NCBI GenBank assembly: GCA_035621215.1
Contig: CP141729.1
Span: 2,998,944-3,062,943, forward strand
Length of the DNA: 64,000 bases
Direction of reading: 5' to 3'
DNA from: Oscillospiraceae bacterium MB08-C2-2
GTDB taxonomy: Bacteria; Bacillota; Clostridia; Oscillospirales; Ruminococcaceae
Shown here: piece after piece, positions 61,312-64,000 of the stretch
Position numbering within the stretch: position 1 is the stretch's first letter
Layout of the letters: each line of letters starts with the position of its first letter
Program-made: the position numbers and the translations under genes
Notes under the pieces: generated by a model
What the model saw: the letters and a program-made list of their open reading frames with translations, nothing else
Told to the model about the DNA's origin: nothing
Databases searched by the model: none

Positions 61312-63018
61312 ATGATGATCACGGGAACGCCGGTTTGTCCGGGAAAGGTGCTGTGCAAAACAAAAATATTAAAGGCAATGCCCCACTTCGATCTGGAGCT
61401 TCAAAGTGAGGAAGCTTTTGAAGAGGCCCGCAGCAGGGTATGGAGTGCCATTGAAGCTGTATCCGCCCAGCTGGCCCACACAGCCGGCAAGATGCCCGAG
61501 CGAGAAGCTGAGATGATTGATGTTCAGCGGACCATGCTGGAGGAAGAAGGCTTTCTGGAGGAAATTGAACGCTTTCTCATGCAGGGCTCCGCTCCGGAGG
61601 CTGCTGTTCTAAAGGCCGCCAAGGTGCAGGAGGAACTGCTGCTGGCACTGGAGGATGAGTATCTGTCGGCCAGAGCGGAGGATATCCACGATGTAAGCCA
61701 TCGGGTTGCCTGTCTGCTGGCCGAGGTTCCCTACCCCGATATCAGCCTTTTGGAGGAAAAGGTTATTCTCATAGCCCAAGAACTGCTCCCCTCCATGCTG
61801 ATGAGCGCTGATCTGAAAAATCTCAGCGGCATTATCCTGCAAAAGGGAACCCCAACCTCTCATGTTTCCATTCTGGCTTCCAGCCTGAATATTCCCGCTT
61901 TGGTGGCCTGTTCCAGAGCCTTGGAGCTGCCGGAAAATCGGCTGATCTTTTTGGATAGTGTCGAAGGCAAGGTGGTTTATGGGGCCGCATCCTTTAAAGA
62001 GGAACGCAGGCAGGCGGAAGCCTATGCACAAGAGCAGGCCCTGCTCAAGGATTACTGTGGGAAGAGCGCCATTACTGCGAATGGGCAAACTTTGCTGGTT
62101 GCGGCCAACATTATCGAGCCTTCTGTGCTGAGCAGCGTAAAAGAGCAGGGGTTGGATGGCGTGGGGCTGTTCCGCACCGAGTTTTTATATATGAACAGAG
62201 CCTCCCCGCCCGGGGAAGAGGAGCAGTTGGCTGTTTACTGCAGAGCGGCGCAGATGCTGGAGGGCAAACCCCTGACTATTCGTACCATGGATATCGGCGG
62301 CGATAAAGAGGTGGATTATCTGGGCATTCCCCACGAGGAAAACCCGTTTCTGGGTTTTAGGGCTATACGCATCTGCCTCGATCGCACCGAGCTTTTTAAA
62401 ACCCAGCTTCGTGCTGTGCTGCGAGCGAGCAGTGAGGGGAGTATCCGGCTGATGTTCCCCATGATTGCCACTAAAGAAGAATTGACCGAGGCCTTGGAGC
62501 TGCTGGAGGAATGCAGGCAGGAGCTCCGCTGGGAGCGGCTCCCCTTTGACACCAATATGCCGGTGGGCATGATGGTGGAGGTGCCTTCGGCGGCCATTAT
62601 GCTGGATACCATGGCCCCTCTTATCCGGTTTGTAAGCATTGGCAGCAACGATCTGCTGCAATATACCTTTGCCGCCGATCGCCTGAATCCCAAGGTGGGG
62701 TACCTCTATAACTGTATGCATCCGGCCATGCTGAGGCTGCTCGGACATATTATCGGGGTTTGCCGGCAGGCTGAAATTGAATGCTCATTGTGCGGCGAAA
62801 TGGCCGGAGATGCTCTTGGCCTTGCGGCCTTGGCCGCTCTGGGGCTGCGCAAGTTCAGTGTATCCCCAGCCTTGGGGCTGGTGACCAAAAAGCGGATACA
62901 CCTGTTGAATCTGGGCCGCTTGGAAAAAGCAGGCAGGCAAATGCTTGGCAGCGAAAGCGCAGAACAGGCTGCCGCTGTTCTCAAAGAAGCGCTGCCCAAT
63001 GACTATCCGGCTTTATGA
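61312..63018 (+). CDS. ptsI: PTS enzyme I (phosphoenolpyruvate-protein phosphotransferase)
   Basis: Takes phosphate from phosphoenolpyruvate and passes it to HPr. The 568-residue protein has the phosphorylated His184 in GTPTSHVSILA (the usual motif has GGRTSH), FRTEFLYMNR and the PEP-site GGDKEVDYL, then VEVPSAA, GSNDLLQYTFAADR and the catalytic Cys in CSLCGEMAGD. GGAGG precedes the ATG. Its position with HPr inside a mannose-family PTS operon suggests a system-dedicated or only copy; the window cannot tell. Confidence 0.95.
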   Translation: MMITGTPVCPGKVLCKTKILKAMPHFDLELQSEEAFEEARSRVWSAIEAVSAQLAHTAGKMPEREAEMIDVQRTMLEEEGFLEEIERFLMQGSAPEAAVLKAAKVQEELLLALEDEYLSARAEDIHDVSHRVACLLAEVPYPDISLLEEKVILIAQELLPSMLMSADLKNLSGIILQKGTPTSHVSILASSLNIPALVACSRALELPENRLIFLDSVEGKVVYGAASFKEERRQAEAYAQEQALLKDYCGKSAITANGQTLLVAANIIEPSVLSSVKEQGLDGVGLFRTEFLYMNRASPPGEEEQLAVYCRAAQMLEGKPLTIRTMDIGGDKEVDYLGIPHEENPFLGFRAIRICLDRTELFKTQLRAVLRASSEGSIRLMFPMIATKEELTEALELLEECRQELRWERLPFDTNMPVGMMVEVPSAAIMLDTMAPLIRFVSIGSNDLLQYTFAADRLNPKVGYLYNCMHPAMLRLLGHIIGVCRQAEIECSLCGEMAGDALGLAALAALGLRKFSVSPALGLVTKKRIHLLNLGRLEKAGRQMLGSESAEQAAAVLKEALPNDYPAL

Positions 63019-63154
63019 AGGTATTGTTTATTGTGCGAAAGGAGGCTCAGGGGAATTTCTGATCCCGGCAAATGTGAGGTGTATGCCGCAGCCGATCCGG
63101 TGACATTCCATATGCCTGTGGCTGTGGCGCAAAAGAAAGATAGGAGTGAGTAGA

Positions 63155-63898
63155 TTGGTAGTAAACGCATTACTCGTTGCATTGGTTACAACCTGCAGCA
63201 CCTGGTGGTTCAGCCATGCTATCACCAGAACCTGGCTGTATCCTCTTTGGTCGGGCTTTTTGGTTGGCATCATGATGGGCAAACCTATGGAGGGCATGAT
63301 GATTGCGGCGGCCATCAACCTGCCTTATGTGGGATTCATTACAGCCGGCGGCTCCATGCCCGGAAACCCCATGTTTGCCGGCCCGGTGGGAACCGCTCTG
63401 GCGCTGGTTTCCGGGCTGGATATCCACACAGCCACCACAGCCGGTGTGATTTTGGGCTCTGTGGCGATCCTGACTTGGAACGCCTACATGACCATCAATT
63501 CCCTGTGGGTTCACCTTGCCGATAAATACGCCGCACAGGGTGACCTGAAAATGATCCGCATCCTCAACTATGTGCCCTCTTTTTTCCTTTCCCTGATTTT
63601 TAATGGTCTGCCTGCCTTCTTTATTGTTCTTTACGGTTCCAGCTTTGGTGCGTGGCTCCAGCAGTTCCCCACCTTTATTATTGATGCTTTTGGGGTGGTG
63701 GGTGCTCTGATGCCTGCCCTTGGTATTGGCATGCTGCTCAATTACTTAGGCAAAAAGAAGCTGATCCCCTTCTTCTTTGCAGGCTTCTTCCTTACTGTTT
63801 ATTTTGGCTTGGATACCATGGCTATCGCTGTGATTGCAGCCATCATCGGCTGTGTTCTCTACCTGTTTAACGATGCCAAGCAGAAGGAGGTTGCATAA
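63155..63898 (+). CDS. PTS mannose/sorbose-family EIIC component
   Basis: A 247-residue membrane permease of the mannose-fructose-sorbose family with about seven helices. TWLYPLWSGFLVGIMMGKPMEGMMIAAAIN is recognisable from GIMMGKPMEGMMIAAA, which with GGSMPGNPMFAGPVGTALAL is typical of IIC in this family. The TTG at 63155 has GGAG at eight bases; a GTG at 63146 lies inside that site. The IIA and IIB domains are not upstream, so they must be downstream of the window or elsewhere. Confidence 0.88.
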   Translation: MVVNALLVALVTTCSTWWFSHAITRTWLYPLWSGFLVGIMMGKPMEGMMIAAAINLPYVGFITAGGSMPGNPMFAGPVGTALALVSGLDIHTATTAGVILGSVAILTWNAYMTINSLWVHLADKYAAQGDLKMIRILNYVPSFFLSLIFNGLPAFFIVLYGSSFGAWLQQFPTFIIDAFGVVGALMPALGIGMLLNYLGKKKLIPFFFAGFFLTVYFGLDTMAIAVIAAIIGCVLYLFNDAKQKEVA

Positions 63899-63900
63899 CA

Positions 63901-64000
63901 ATGGCTGAAAAAACACTGAGAAAATCTGATCTTGTCAAGCACTGGCTCCTTGGCTATTCCAGCGAAACCTCCTACAACTACGAGCGTTTGCAGGCACTGG
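63901..64000 (+). CDS. PTS mannose-family EIID component (truncated by the window end)
   Basis: The first 33 codons of a gene running off the window, MAEKTLRKSDLVKHWLLGYS then SSETSYNYERLQAL. The KSDLVKHWL start followed by a YNYERLQ segment is the usual beginning of mannose-family IID proteins. It lies two bases after the IIC stop, behind AAGGAGG, so it is in the same operon. Confidence 0.8.
   Translation, partial: MAEKTLRKSDLVKHWLLGYSSETSYNYERLQAL

Noticed and set aside
63016-63063. 15-codon frame overlapping the ptsI stop
   Set aside because: Too short and without a ribosome site. The 136-bp ptsI-IIC gap looks like a plain spacer.

Overview
The window is from a motile, probably spore-forming anaerobic Firmicute, most likely of the clostridial Ruminococcaceae/Oscillospiraceae type. 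I infer this from phosphate butyryltransferase, reverse rubrerythrin, SigD-type flagellin promoters, a Bacillus-type spore transglutaminase, the rplU-prp-rpmA-obg order with a Prp-cleavable L27, strong AGGAGG ribosome sites and roughly 50 percent GC. No rRNA, CRISPR array, prophage or origin is visible. The only recognisable insertion sequence is one IS200-type element.

Layout. 0.1-4.8 kb: malic enzyme on the plus strand, facing phosphate butyryltransferase, YebC and a PASTA-domain (pseudo)kinase on the minus strand. 5.3-13.6 kb: six tandem flagellin genes with near-identical ends and variable centres, two good SigD promoters, and three almost identical 108-bp spacers. 13.6-21.6 kb: L21, Prp, L27, Obg, Mini-III, a YitT protein, a 54-residue small protein, rubrerythrin, an HD protein, tRNA-Val, PepD and tRNA-Lys. 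21.8-31.3 kb (minus strand): an RpiR-regulated catabolic cluster (regulator, Zn alcohol dehydrogenase, DhnA-type aldolase, FGGY kinase) continuing into a branched-chain-type ABC importer. 31.7-33.6 kb: an unknown helical protein and a spore transglutaminase with a glutamine-repeat tail. 34-38.9 kb: amino-acid ABC importer, class III aminotransferase and a cytidylate-kinase-like protein. 39-41 kb: YeiH transporter divergent from a LysR regulator. 41.2-48.5 kb: an MsmX/UgpC-type ATPase, a 38-residue Cys-rich membrane peptide, then an operon of Gfo/Idh oxidoreductase, UroD-family protein and a second polar amino-acid importer. 48.8-54.2 kb: a TrpXYZ-type ABC importer, a LysR regulator and a MetE-like methyltransferase. 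54.4-55.2 kb: IS200. 55.2-60.3 kb (minus): a second branched-chain-type importer. 60.9-64 kb: HPr, enzyme I, and mannose-family PTS IIC and IID (IID runs off the end).

How it works together: the window is dominated by uptake. There are five complete ABC importers, one orphan ATPase and a PTS. Every gap between a binding-protein gene and its first permease gene contains hairpins, as expected if the binding protein is made in excess of the membrane parts.

The most unusual signal is a family of intergenic cloverleaf elements: an outer stem enclosing three abutting perfect hairpins, about 70-125 bp in all. They occur at 35.2, 46.0 (two copies, inverted), 51.96 and 54.26 kb, with a decayed copy at 25.35 kb. 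The arms of different copies are homologous, and their paired positions change together, so base pairing rather than sequence has been kept. Their arm order shows both orientations, and the pair at 46.0 kb is arranged like bacterial REP/BIME units.
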